DNA from: Ahrensia kielensis DSM 5890
GTDB lineage: Bacteria; Pseudomonadota; Alphaproteobacteria; Rhizobiales; Rhizobiaceae
NCBI RefSeq assembly: GCF_000374465.1
Contig: NZ_KB894530.1
Coordinates: 343,179 to 407,178, forward strand
Length of the DNA stretch: 64,000 bases
Direction of reading: 5' to 3'
Below are positions 1 through 8,187 of this stretch, piece by piece. The translations under genes and the position numbers were made by a program. The notes beneath the pieces were generated by a model. The model was not told the origin of the DNA and made no database searches. It was given only the letters and a program-made list of their open reading frames with translations. The first letter of the stretch is position 1; each line of letters opens with the position of its first letter.

Positions 1-80
1 ATTCATCACGCGAGCGCCGCTATATCGGCCTTGAAGGTTTTGGCATTGAAATTTCTTCTACAGAAATCATGGATAGCTAG
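1..80 (+). CDS. C-terminal fragment of an unidentified gene, possibly riboflavin synthesis (RibB/RibA-like)
   Basis: A reading frame is open from the left edge of the window to a TAG stop at 78-80. Its last residues include RRYIGLEGFGIEI, which looks coding and, from memory, resembles the C-terminal tail of RibB/RibA-type enzymes. About 25 residues are visible, so the family call is only a suggestion. The gene lies upstream of the deacetylase-like gene on the same strand, with about 124 bases between them. A hairpin with 7-bp arms (92-98 and 122-128) follows but has no T-run. Confidence 0.4.
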   Translation, partial: SSRERRYIGLEGFGIEISSTEIMDS

Positions 81-204
81 TGACGTCTGCTACGCATCGA
101 TCATTTTAACAGAATGAGAGTGATGCGTGATTGCTTAGTAGAGAGCGGTGGAAAGAGTTTAACGAACTGGTTCCCTCGCGCTAAAAATACGCTATGTAGC
201 AATT

Positions 205-1134
205 ATGGTTACGCGTTATTATGAGCACGACATTTTCAAAGAACACGTCACGCCGCCCGGTCACCCCGAGCGCGTGGATCGTTTGCGTGCGCTTGAAACG
301 GCACTAACGGCCGAACAATTCGACACATTAGATCGCCAACAAGCGCCCATTGCTGATGAAAGTGCAATACTTCTGGCGCACCCTGAAGAATTTTTGCTTC
401 GTGTAAAAGCTCAGATACCTGAAGAAGGTATTGCCCGCATCGATGCCGATACCGTTGTTTGCCCTCAAAGCCTAAACGCTGCAATGCATGGTGTTGGTGC
501 GTCTATGGCCGCCGTAGATGATGTTTTTTCTGGCGCTGCTGACAATGTGTTTGTTGCATCGCGCCCACCTGGCCACCATGCAGAGAAAAACACCGCTATG
601 GGTTTTTGTCTGTTTAACAATGTTGCTATTGCCGCACGTCACGCTCAGAAAAAGCACGACGTAGAACGTGTAGCGATCATTGATTGGGATGTTCACCACG
701 GCAACGGTACACAAGATATATTCTGGGATGACCCGACAGTTCTTTACTGCTCTACCCACCAAATGCCGCTCTATCCCGGCACTGGTGCAAAAGGCGAAAC
801 CGGCTCAAAGAACACAATTTGTAATGCGCCACTTAATGCTGGCGATGGCGGTGATAAGTTTCGAGCGGCTTTCAAAGATCGCGTTATGCCTGCGGTACAA
901 AATTTTGAGCCGGATCTCATTATCATTTCCGCAGGCTTTGATGCCCATTACCGTGATCCACTTGCGCAGCTTAATCTTGACGATGAAGACTTTGATTGGG
1001 CAACAGGGCGTATGATGGAGCTCGCCGACCGATTTTGCTCCAATCGCCTTATCAGTGTTCTGGAAGGCGGATATGATTTAGAAGGGTTAGCTGTTTCTGG
1101 CGCTGCCCACATACACAGAATGATGCGAGGCTAA
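205..1134 (+). CDS. Histone deacetylase / acetylpolyamine amidohydrolase family protein
   Basis: The 309-residue protein belongs to the zinc-dependent arginase/deacetylase fold. The active-site RPPGHH motif is at residues 120-125, the zinc-binding WDVHHGNG motif at 161-168 (ligands D162 and H164), the third ligand D246 lies in AGFDAH, and the C-terminal LEGGYDL loop is at 287-293. Bacterial members remove acetyl groups from polyamines or other small amines; they are named histone deacetylases by homology only, and the substrate here cannot be read from sequence. The ATG at 205 gives the full family length. Its stop codon is directly followed by the xseB start codon, so the two are probably cotranscribed. 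Confidence 0.9.
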   Translation: MVTRYYEHDIFKEHVTPPGHPERVDRLRALETALTAEQFDTLDRQQAPIADESAILLAHPEEFLLRVKAQIPEEGIARIDADTVVCPQSLNAAMHGVGASMAAVDDVFSGAADNVFVASRPPGHHAEKNTAMGFCLFNNVAIAARHAQKKHDVERVAIIDWDVHHGNGTQDIFWDDPTVLYCSTHQMPLYPGTGAKGETGSKNTICNAPLNAGDGGDKFRAAFKDRVMPAVQNFEPDLIIISAGFDAHYRDPLAQLNLDDEDFDWATGRMMELADRFCSNRLISVLEGGYDLEGLAVSGAAHIHRMMRG

Positions 1135-1389
1135 ATGAGCGACCAACAACAACAAACTATAGACCCTTATACACTTTCCTTTGAACGTGCACTGAAAGAG
1201 CTTGAAGGCATTGTTGACCGCTTAGAACGCGGCGATGTGGAACTCGAAGAAAGCATTACGATTTATGAGCGCGGCGAAGCTTTGCGCAACCGCTGTGATG
1301 CGCTTCTCAAGTCTGCTGAAATGAAAATCGAAAAGATTAAAGCTGGCCGCGACGGACAAGCCAATGGCACCGAACCTCTTGACGGCTAA
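1135..1389 (+). CDS. xseB: Exodeoxyribonuclease VII small subunit
   Basis: The 84-residue protein has the XseB pattern: [20 protein letters not shown] near the N-terminus, followed by a helix ending in a lysine-rich segment. XseB binds the large subunit XseA to form exonuclease VII, which degrades single-stranded DNA to oligonucleotides in the cytoplasm. The start codon abuts the stop of the deacetylase-like gene without a gap, which indicates translational coupling. In many rhizobial genomes dxs follows xseB. Here it does not, and a small exported protein comes next. Confidence 0.93.
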   Translation: MSDQQQQTIDPYTLSFERALKELEGIVDRLERGDVELEESITIYERGEALRNRCDALLKSAEMKIEKIKAGRDGQANGTEPLDG

Positions 1390-1516
1390 AATGTTTATTC
1401 ACGGGCGCTGTTAGGCTTCTGATAACCGAAAGTTTTCAGATTTTTTTAGCCCCGTTTCTTTGCGTGAAAATAACCTGAGCCATGTAGACCAATCCTCGAG
1501 TAAGGGGATTGGTATA

Positions 1517-1891
1517 ATGACTTTCAAGAACGCTACTAAAAGCGTCGGATTGTCAATTTGGGGCGCTTTGACGATTGCTGTACTATCTAGCACAGCAGCC
1601 AAGGCTGAACCTAAATATGACGAAACGCTCGCACGAAAAATTGCGACACATGTCGCTGAAAAGCTAGGCGAATTGCGCTCTGGATTTGAGCCACATGAAA
1701 CGCCTATGTTTGTGACATCACAAGATATCAAGCAAAAACGTATCACTGACACGCTTGAACAAGAAGGCATGAAGCTAATCAAGCCGGTTAGCTTTCTTCC
1801 CGAGCAACCAAAAAACGGTGATTTTGTTTATGCCAGCTATGAGCCACGTTCCGTGCGTATCGTTTATGATGGTATCATAATTCAAAACTGA
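1517..1891 (+). CDS. Small exported protein of unknown function
   Basis: From the ATG at 1517 the gene encodes 124 residues. I chose this start because AAGGGG lies at 1502-1507 and because it begins a clear signal peptide: a basic start, a hydrophobic stretch and a small-residue AKA cleavage site near residue 30. The in-frame codon at 1460 would put 19 residues in front of the signal. The mature part, about 95 residues, is charged, with no cysteine motif or domain I recognise. It contains MFVTSQDIKQKRITDTLEQE and ends in a beta-rich segment. It sits where rhizobial genomes often have dxs. Confidence 0.7.
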   Translation: MTFKNATKSVGLSIWGALTIAVLSSTAAKAEPKYDETLARKIATHVAEKLGELRSGFEPHETPMFVTSQDIKQKRITDTLEQEGMKLIKPVSFLPEQPKNGDFVYASYEPRSVRIVYDGIIIQN

Positions 1892-1909
1892 GCGTAATTT
1901 ACTTGCCAT

Positions 1910-1935
1910 CGACTAGCGGCGTCTGCCACTAGTCG
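1910..1935 (+). promoter_or_regulatory. Hairpin abutting the tlyA start codon
   Basis: CGACTAG at 1910-1916 is the exact reverse complement of CTAGTCG at 1929-1935, giving a 7-bp stem with a 12-base loop. The stem ends three bases before the ATG of tlyA, and no Shine-Dalgarno sequence is visible between them. It could be a weak terminator for the preceding gene, although no T-run follows, or it could influence tlyA translation. Confidence 0.35.
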
Positions 1936-1938
1936 CTT

Positions 1939-2697
1939 ATGGCATATACAGACACCACAGATCATATCCGGCTCGACAACCTGCTTGTCGAATTGAAACA
2001 CTTCACAAGTCGTAGTCGCGCGCTTGATGCAATTAAACGCGGCACCATCTTTGTTGATGGAAAGCTCGCGAAAAAAGCCTCGGTGCTCGTTCACCCAAAG
2101 GCTGACATTCGTATTGATGATCCAGCCCAACATTATGTATCGCGCGCAGCTTTGAAACTGGTTGCAGCATTAGATCACTTTAAAATTGATCCGGCAGACA
2201 AGAATTGTCTTGATGTTGGCGCATCGACCGGTGGATTTACGCAAGTATTGCTCGAACGTGGCGCTGCGCACGTGATTGCGCTTGATGTCGGCCATGATCA
2301 ATTGGATGAGACTTTAAGAGCTGATGAGCGCGTCACTGTTTTTGAAGGCCTCAATGCCCGTGATCTTGAAGAACAACATCTTGGCGATCATTTACCAGAC
2401 ATCATCGTTTCAGATGTGAGCTTTATCTCACTCAAACTTGCTTTACCGCCTGCCCTTGAATTGGCAGCGACTGGTGCGCTCTGTATTCTTTTGGTCAAAC
2501 CGCAATTTGAGGTTGGGCGCGAAAATGTTGGCAAAGGCGGCATTGTTACGCCTGAACTGGGCGAAACAGCATCTAAGGATTTGGAAGCTTGGCTTGGTTC
2601 GCTACAAGGTTGGCGCACCACCGGCATCATCGCATCGCCGATCGCTGGCGGCGATGGCAATCAGGAATATCTTTTGACAGGACGAAAAGATGGCTAG
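1939..2697 (+). CDS. tlyA: TlyA family rRNA (cytidine-2'-O)-methyltransferase
   Basis: The 252-residue protein begins with an S4 RNA-binding domain (roughly residues 8-65, with RLDNLLVELKHFTSRSRALD and RGTIFVDG). A Rossmann methyltransferase domain of the FtsJ type follows, including the SAM-binding LDVGASTGGFTQVLL and the VSDVSFISL motif. TlyA proteins methylate ribose 2'-OH groups of cytidines in 16S and/or 23S rRNA; older annotations call them hemolysins. The last 8 bases overlap the next RNA methyltransferase gene, so the two RNA-modifying enzymes form a translationally coupled pair. Confidence 0.92.
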   Translation: MAYTDTTDHIRLDNLLVELKHFTSRSRALDAIKRGTIFVDGKLAKKASVLVHPKADIRIDDPAQHYVSRAALKLVAALDHFKIDPADKNCLDVGASTGGFTQVLLERGAAHVIALDVGHDQLDETLRADERVTVFEGLNARDLEEQHLGDHLPDIIVSDVSFISLKLALPPALELAATGALCILLVKPQFEVGRENVGKGGIVTPELGETASKDLEAWLGSLQGWRTTGIIASPIAGGDGNQEYLLTGRKDG

Positions 2698-3931
2698 TCA
2701 GACACTTGAAGTAAAATCGCTTGGAGCGCTTGGCGACGGTATCGCTGCCAATGGTGTTTTTGTACCGGGTGCATTGCCGGGCGACGTGGTCGAAGCCAAT
2801 GTTGAAAAAGGTCGCGCCTCTGTTCGCACATGGCAGATCAAAAGCGATTTGCATGTCACACCAGTCTGCAAGCATTTTGGCGACTGTGGTGGCTGCAAGA
2901 TGCAGCACTTGGATATGGCTGCCTATAGCGCGTGGAAAGCATCTTTGGTTTCAGATGCGCTCTCACAGGAAGGCATTCATATTGACCTTCAGCCAATGGT
3001 CACTTGCGAACCAAATTCTCGTCGCCGCGCTGTTTTTTCAGTAGTCGTGAAAGATGAAGGTGTTGATGTTGGATTTCAGCGCGCTGGGTCAAACCATGTC
3101 GTTGCGATCGAAGAATGCCACGTCATTACAGAACGTTTGGCGGGCGCAACCCAAACCATTGGCCAACTGGCAAAAACCTTTCAGCCACGCGGCAAAACAG
3201 CAAGCTTTACTGTTCTTGATACCAGAACGGGCTTTGATGTGAGCGTTTCGGGCGATTACAAACTGAAAGACAATGATCGCCGTGCCATTAGTGCATTCGC
3301 TGTAAAAACAAAATTAGCACGCGTTACAGTCAATGGTGAAACAATCATTGAAAATAACCGGCCGATGCTGAGCCTTTCAGGGTTTGATGTTGCACCACCA
3401 GCGGGCGGATTTGTGCAAGCTGTACAAACAATTGAAGATGTTATGGTTCAGCTCGTCTGTGACCATTTAGCGAAGTGCAAACGCATTGCAGACATCTTTT
3501 CCGGTAGTGGCACATTCACACTTCCGCTGGCGCGCATCGGCTCTGTCGTTGCGGCAGAAGGAGAAGCAGCAGCACTTAATGCGCTTGATCGCGCATGGCG
3601 CGAGGCTGCAGGCAAAGGTTTAAAGCCACTCAAAACAGAAAAGCGCGACCTGCATCACCGTCCATTCATGGCCAAAGAATTGGAATTGATGAAAACGCAA
3701 GGCGCTGTGTTTGACCCGCCGCGGGCTGGCGCTGAAATGCAAGCCAAAGAACTGGCCAAATCAAAAGTTAAGCGCATCGCGGCTGTCTCATGTAATCCGA
3801 CGACGCTGGCACGCGATCTTCGCATCTTAATTGATGGCGGCTACACTTTGCAATCTGTCACACCGCTGGATCAGTTTTTATGGTCTCCGCATGTTGAGGC
3901 AGTTGCTCTGCTTGTTCGCGGAAAAGGATAA
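2690..3931 (+). CDS. Class I SAM-dependent RNA (uracil-5) methyltransferase, RumA/TrmA family
   Basis: The 413-residue protein shows a TRAM-like N-terminal segment and then a four-cysteine iron-sulfur type motif (CKHFGDCGGCKMQH plus a later Cys). A SAM-binding loop follows (IADIFSGSGTFTLPLA), and the catalytic region VSCNPTTLARDL carries the nucleophilic cysteine. Members make 5-methyluridine in 23S rRNA or tRNA; which position is methylated here cannot be told. The gene overlaps tlyA by 8 bases and is followed after 3 bases by the SMR pump gene. Confidence 0.9.
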   Translation: MASQTLEVKSLGALGDGIAANGVFVPGALPGDVVEANVEKGRASVRTWQIKSDLHVTPVCKHFGDCGGCKMQHLDMAAYSAWKASLVSDALSQEGIHIDLQPMVTCEPNSRRRAVFSVVVKDEGVDVGFQRAGSNHVVAIEECHVITERLAGATQTIGQLAKTFQPRGKTASFTVLDTRTGFDVSVSGDYKLKDNDRRAISAFAVKTKLARVTVNGETIIENNRPMLSLSGFDVAPPAGGFVQAVQTIEDVMVQLVCDHLAKCKRIADIFSGSGTFTLPLARIGSVVAAEGEAAALNALDRAWREAAGKGLKPLKTEKRDLHHRPFMAKELELMKTQGAVFDPPRAGAEMQAKELAKSKVKRIAAVSCNPTTLARDLRILIDGGYTLQSVTPLDQFLWSPHVEAVALLVRGKG

Positions 3932-3934
3932 TTC

Positions 3935-4264
3935 ATGCACTGGCTTTTTTTGGCGATAGCGATCACGGGAGAGATTATCGGCACAACTGCGCTGAAAGCT
4001 TCAAACGGATTTACCAATCTAGGGTCGAGCGTTATCGCCGTGATTGGCTATGGTGTCGCATTTTATTTTCTTGCGCTTGTATTAAAGACTATTCCCGTCG
4101 GTATTGCCTATGCGATTTGGTCCGGTGCTGGTGTCGCAATTATTGCGCTTATTGGCCTTGTTGCCTTTGGTCAAAAGCTCGATATAGCCGGAATAATTGG
4201 CATTAGTCTCATCGTAATCGGTGTGATTGTGCTCAATGTTTTTTCAAACACAACCGCACACTAA
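3935..4264 (+). CDS. Small multidrug resistance (SMR/EmrE family) transporter
   Basis: The 109-residue protein has four predicted transmembrane helices, the usual SMR size. The essential membrane glutamate of EmrE is present as E13 in the first helix, and Y39, Y59 and W62 match the other substrate-site residues (Y40, Y60 and W63 in EmrE). SMR proteins work as dimers exchanging protons for cationic drugs, quaternary amines or guanidinium; the substrate is unknown here. It begins 3 bases after the RNA methyltransferase stop and is the last plus-strand gene before the convergent crotonase gene. Confidence 0.92.
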   Translation: MHWLFLAIAITGEIIGTTALKASNGFTNLGSSVIAVIGYGVAFYFLALVLKTIPVGIAYAIWSGAGVAIIALIGLVAFGQKLDIAGIIGISLIVIGVIVLNVFSNTTAH

Positions 4265-4278
4265 TTTCGACAAAAAAA

Positions 4279-5028
4279 CTACTTTTTGCGGGTCATGAAA
4301 GCCATGAAAGCAGCTTGCGCTTCTTGTGATTTAAGCTGCGCAGCAAACAGTTTGCCTTCTTCTAATATCCGCGCTTTGACGGTTTCAACGTCTGGACGCA
4401 TAAGCCGTTTGGCATGAGCCATGGCTTGCGGTGCACGCGCGGCAAGCTTCTCAGCTGTTTCCGCAACCATGCTTTCTAAAACATCGGCCTCAACAACTTT
4501 ATAAATCAAGCCAGCATCCAGCGCTTGTTGCGCTTTAAGCGCTTCGCCCATAGCCAATAATGCGTAGGCACGTTGATGCCCCATAATGACAGGCGCAAGC
4601 AGGCTGGAGGCCGCCTCAGGCACCAGTCCCAAATCCACGAAGGGTGTTTTGAAAACCGATTGCGGCGTCGCAAATGTCAAATCGCAATGCATATGGATTG
4701 TCGTGCCAATGCCAATCGCCAGTCCATCGACACCGGAAACAAACGGTTTTTTCAAGCTTGCCATGCAATTCAGAAAGTCGAAAACTTCTGTTCCCATATC
4801 GCCCGATGCAGCAAATGCCATAAAGTCTTGCAGATCATTACCAGAAGAAAAAGCGCCGGGTGTTCCCAATATAACATGGCACCGTATCGCATCATCAGCT
4901 TCACCAACTGATAAAGCAGCCGTCATTTGCGCATACATGTCGCGGGTAATGGCGTTCTTTTTGTCTGGCCGATTAAAGCGAATTGTCTGCACCGCACCTT
5001 GTGTCGATACTAATATGTGGTCGCTCAT
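4279..5028 (-). CDS. Enoyl-CoA hydratase/isomerase (crotonase) family protein
   Basis: From the ATG at 5028 the protein has 249 residues. This start has a GAGG Shine-Dalgarno; a TTG at 5040 in the same frame overlaps the upstream stop and is less likely. Crotonase features are the early FNRPDKKNAIT motif, the oxyanion-hole segment SSGNDLQDF, and GVDGLAIGIGTTI forming the CoA site. It should hydrate or isomerise an enoyl-CoA in the cytoplasm. It follows the acyl-CoA dehydrogenase gene at a distance of 8 bases, so the two probably act in sequence on the same acyl-CoA. Confidence 0.88.
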   Translation of the reverse strand: MSDHILVSTQGAVQTIRFNRPDKKNAITRDMYAQMTAALSVGEADDAIRCHVILGTPGAFSSGNDLQDFMAFAASGDMGTEVFDFLNCMASLKKPFVSGVDGLAIGIGTTIHMHCDLTFATPQSVFKTPFVDLGLVPEAASSLLAPVIMGHQRAYALLAMGEALKAQQALDAGLIYKVVEADVLESMVAETAEKLAARAPQAMAHAKRLMRPDVETVKARILEEGKLFAAQLKSQEAQAAFMAFMTRKK

Positions 5029-5036
5029 AATAATCC

Positions 5037-6812
5037 TCAATCTACAAGTGAAGCAGCAGCTGCTTCAAAACTGTCAGCGCCCTGCTCTACGCGGTTTTTA
5101 AGTGCGGCAGCACCATTTGCATGGTTTTCCGCAAAGAACCGACAAAGCGCTGCGCGATCTTTTGCATCTGGCACTGCAAGCGCCGATTTAGCAAGATAGA
5201 TGCCGCCTGCAACCAAACCAAACAATGTTTGATAGGGTGTCGCGGCCGCTAAAACATGCTGGGTTTCACCAGCTTTAGACTTTGTGTTTAACCAATTTGT
5301 TGCAGACTTTAGCGCTTCCATTGCTTCTGACAAAACAGCGCTAGAATTACCAAAGGCAGGTTCATTAGACGCGCGTAGCTGTTCTAAAATTCCATCAAGT
5401 TCGTCAAAATATGCTGAAACGCATTGCCCTTCAGAAAGAGGCAATTTTCGCTGAACAAGGTCAATCGCTTGAATGCCGTTCGTGCCTTCATAAATTTGCG
5501 CAATACGTGCATCACGCATGAAGATTGCAGCGCCAGTTTCTTCGATAAAGCCCATGCCGCCATGCACCTGTACGCCTATTGACGCGACCTCTGAGCCAAT
5601 ATCCGTCGAATATGCTTTGGCAATCGGCGTCAATAAACTTGCGCGTTCTGACCAAAATTTCTTATCTTCATCTGAGCCAATTTTTGCCAAATCAAGCGCA
5701 TGTGCACACGAATAGCAAATGGCGCGCGCGGCTTGCGTCAGCGCTTTCATGGTCAAAAGATTGCGCTGAATATCAGGATGTAAAACGATTGGCGCCATGC
5801 CTTCACCATCCCATGATGGTGCTTTACCTTGCTTGCGCTCATTGGCAAAAGCTATCGCCTTTTGCGTAGCCGCCTCTGCAATCGCAACACCCTGCACGCC
5901 AACAGCAAGGCGCGCATTGTTCATCATTGTGAACATGCAATTTAAGCCGCGATTTTCCTCACCGATCAGCCAGCCTATAGCACCGGGCTTGTCGCCAAAT
6001 TTGCCATCACCATAAATCATTGTGCATGTTGGCGAGGCATGAACACCTAATTTATGTTCAAGGCCACTGCAAAATGCGTCATTGCGTTCGCCTAAAGAGC
6101 CATCGTCATTGACCAAGAACTTAGGCACGGCAAAGAGCGAGATACCGCGCGTTCCAGCAGGCGCATCGGGCAGACGCGCCAAAACAAGATGCACGATATT
6201 ATCTGTCATATCGTGCTCACCATAGGTGATGAATATTTTTTGCCCAAATATCCGGTAAGTACCATCACCTTGCGGCTCTGCACGTGATTTAAGCGCTGCA
6301 AGATCTGATCCTGCTTGCGGCTCTGTCAGGTTCATTGACCCTGTCCACTCACCCGATATCAGCTTTTCAAAATAAACAGCTTTTAATTCATCGCTCGCAT
6401 GCGCTTCAAAAGCCTCGATTGCCCCCATCGTCAACATTGGACAAAGACCAAAAGCCATGGAACCGGAGTTCCACATTTCAGTTGCAGCCATTGCAAGTGT
6501 GGACGGCAGATTTTGCCCACCATATTCCTCTGGGCCAGAAAGCGCGTTCCAGCCACCGGCTATCCAGCTCTGGTACAGTTCTTTCCAACCTGGCGGCGTG
6601 GTAACAGCGTCATTAGCCAACTTAGAGCCATGCTGGTCACCAACCATCAATAATGGTGCGATCTGATCGGTCGCGAACTTTCCAGCTTCTTCTAGAATAG
6701 CATCAACAAGATCTTCGCTAAGCTCACCAGCTTGTCCGCTTTCAATCGCATTGGACAGACCTGCAACATGTTTAATCGCATGCGCTATTTCATCAACGGG
6801 TGCACGATACAT
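5037..6812 (-). CDS. Acyl-CoA dehydrogenase, long (about 590 residue) form
   Basis: The 591-residue flavoprotein has the ACAD N-terminal, middle (MNLTEPQAGSDLAALKSRAE) and C-terminal domains, including QVHGGMGFIEETGAA and IYEGTNGIQAIDL, where the catalytic glutamate lies. An extra C-terminal helical domain brings it to the 590-residue subclass. That subclass includes DmdC (3-methylmercaptopropionyl-CoA dehydrogenase) and long-chain enzymes, so the substrate could be either type. The ATG at 6812 is preceded by AGGAAAAAG. It is transcribed with the downstream crotonase gene. Confidence 0.9.
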   Translation of the reverse strand: MYRAPVDEIAHAIKHVAGLSNAIESGQAGELSEDLVDAILEEAGKFATDQIAPLLMVGDQHGSKLANDAVTTPPGWKELYQSWIAGGWNALSGPEEYGGQNLPSTLAMAATEMWNSGSMAFGLCPMLTMGAIEAFEAHASDELKAVYFEKLISGEWTGSMNLTEPQAGSDLAALKSRAEPQGDGTYRIFGQKIFITYGEHDMTDNIVHLVLARLPDAPAGTRGISLFAVPKFLVNDDGSLGERNDAFCSGLEHKLGVHASPTCTMIYGDGKFGDKPGAIGWLIGEENRGLNCMFTMMNNARLAVGVQGVAIAEAATQKAIAFANERKQGKAPSWDGEGMAPIVLHPDIQRNLLTMKALTQAARAICYSCAHALDLAKIGSDEDKKFWSERASLLTPIAKAYSTDIGSEVASIGVQVHGGMGFIEETGAAIFMRDARIAQIYEGTNGIQAIDLVQRKLPLSEGQCVSAYFDELDGILEQLRASNEPAFGNSSAVLSEAMEALKSATNWLNTKSKAGETQHVLAAATPYQTLFGLVAGGIYLAKSALAVPDAKDRAALCRFFAENHANGAAALKNRVEQGADSFEAAAASLVD

Positions 6813-7032
6813 TGGCTTTTTCCTCCACTCAGAATTCGCTAACTGCTTTTTACGTAAACGTCAATTATCCAATCGCATATTACAAAATTTTATCCAAGTG
6901 TTCTCATCTAAGAATTCAGTCGAGTTCAACAAAGTGTGGCTTTAGCAGCATTCGATAAACCCCTAGCATTATATGTTTGTTAACTATAAATCGCCACCAT
7001 GAAGGATTAAAGCTATTGTTGGAGCAGAAGCA

Positions 7033-8085
7033 TTGGGTCTTTCAAATTTTATCTGCGGTAGTTTTGTCGCTGCAATCATGACGTTTAGTGCAGCCTCTGT
7101 TTTCGCTTCTGAATTTAACCAAGCGTGGCGCAACAAAAACCGTGCGCTTATTTTAGATGGTTATGAGTTCAACCAAATCAACATAAAGCAAATAGCGACC
7201 AACAAACGGGTTGCAGCTTTTATTCACAAAGCCTCTGACGGCTTGCCCGCACCTTATCGATGCACGGGCGACAAGGCGGTTAAAAGCCTTTGTGTCGAGA
7301 AATGGCGTCGTTATTCAATCGCGCGGGAACTTTATCACACGCGCCGCGCTCTAGCTAAAAAATCAGGCCTGAAATGGGGTGCATATCATTTGGCACGATC
7401 AGGCAATCCGCTCGATCAGGCCCGTCATTTCTTGGATTACGCCGAACCGACTGAAGACGAAGCTATTGTCATCGATATCGAGGATAATGATCCAGAAAAA
7501 TGGATGTCTCTTGACGATGCTGAAATTTTTGCACGTTACATTTATCGCAGACTTGGCCGATGGCCGATGCTTTATACCAATGGAAGCACAGCGCAATATA
7601 TTGCCAACAACCGTGAAAAGTACGAAATTTTATCACGTCTACCGCTTTGGTATGCGCGTTATAAGCCAGATATCGGCACTCATTTTCCAAAAGGGCATTG
7701 GGAAAAATACGACATCTGGCAGTTTCAAGCGCAAATAAATTGCTCGGCGAAAAAATGTCCTTACCGCGTAAATGGTACAAATGATGATATCGACATTAAT
7801 GTCGTCGATATGACAGTGGAAGAGCTGCATGCAGCATGGCCAATGGATCAACTCAAAGAAGTTATAGAGCCAGATAGCGCAGAAGAACCATTCATGGCTT
7901 CGCTGCCAGCAGAGAGCTCCTCAAAAGCCGAAGAAAACATCGCCGCATCGTCTTCAAATGATCAAAAGCTTTATTTGGCCCATCGCGAGCTGGCTAAAGC
8001 ACGTGGAGCAGAAGTTCCACCTCTTAACGTTGATAATACAGTGACAGCGTCTACTAAGCCTGCGCCCATTAACGACCTCTATTGA
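7033..8085 (+). CDS. Exported glycoside hydrolase family 25-type lysozyme
   Basis: The 350-residue product starts at a TTG preceded by GGAGCAG and opens with a signal peptide ending near VFAS-E (about residue 26). The GH25 fold is suggested by GWGAYHLA-like KWGAYHLARSG, the acidic IVIDIEDND motif, PMLYTNGS, LPLWYARYK and YDIWQFQAQ, ending in a DIDINVVD strand. GH25 enzymes cut the glycan backbone of peptidoglycan with an Asp-x-Glu catalytic pair, matched here by DIED. The last 80 residues are Ala/Ser/Glu rich and look disordered. The gene stands alone between a divergent and a codirectional neighbour. Confidence 0.82.
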   Translation: MGLSNFICGSFVAAIMTFSAASVFASEFNQAWRNKNRALILDGYEFNQINIKQIATNKRVAAFIHKASDGLPAPYRCTGDKAVKSLCVEKWRRYSIARELYHTRRALAKKSGLKWGAYHLARSGNPLDQARHFLDYAEPTEDEAIVIDIEDNDPEKWMSLDDAEIFARYIYRRLGRWPMLYTNGSTAQYIANNREKYEILSRLPLWYARYKPDIGTHFPKGHWEKYDIWQFQAQINCSAKKCPYRVNGTNDDIDINVVDMTVEELHAAWPMDQLKEVIEPDSAEEPFMASLPAESSSKAEENIAASSSNDQKLYLAHRELAKARGAEVPPLNVDNTVTASTKPAPINDLY

Positions 8086-8095
8086 GTTCATATTT

Positions 8096-8124
8096 CGGGC
8101 GTAGATATCGATTTCTACGTCCCG
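8096..8124 (+). terminator. Hairpin downstream of the GH25 gene
   Basis: CGGG-CGTAG pairs with CTACG-T-CCCG, leaving one unpaired base in the 3' arm. The hairpin begins 10 bases after the GH25 stop. There is no T-run behind it, so termination is only likely, not certain. Confidence 0.4.
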
Positions 8125-8187
8125 ACTATTGCGTTGCCTTGATTGCTGCTTACATGTGAGTGAGAGCAACCCAAGAGGCTATAAAAC

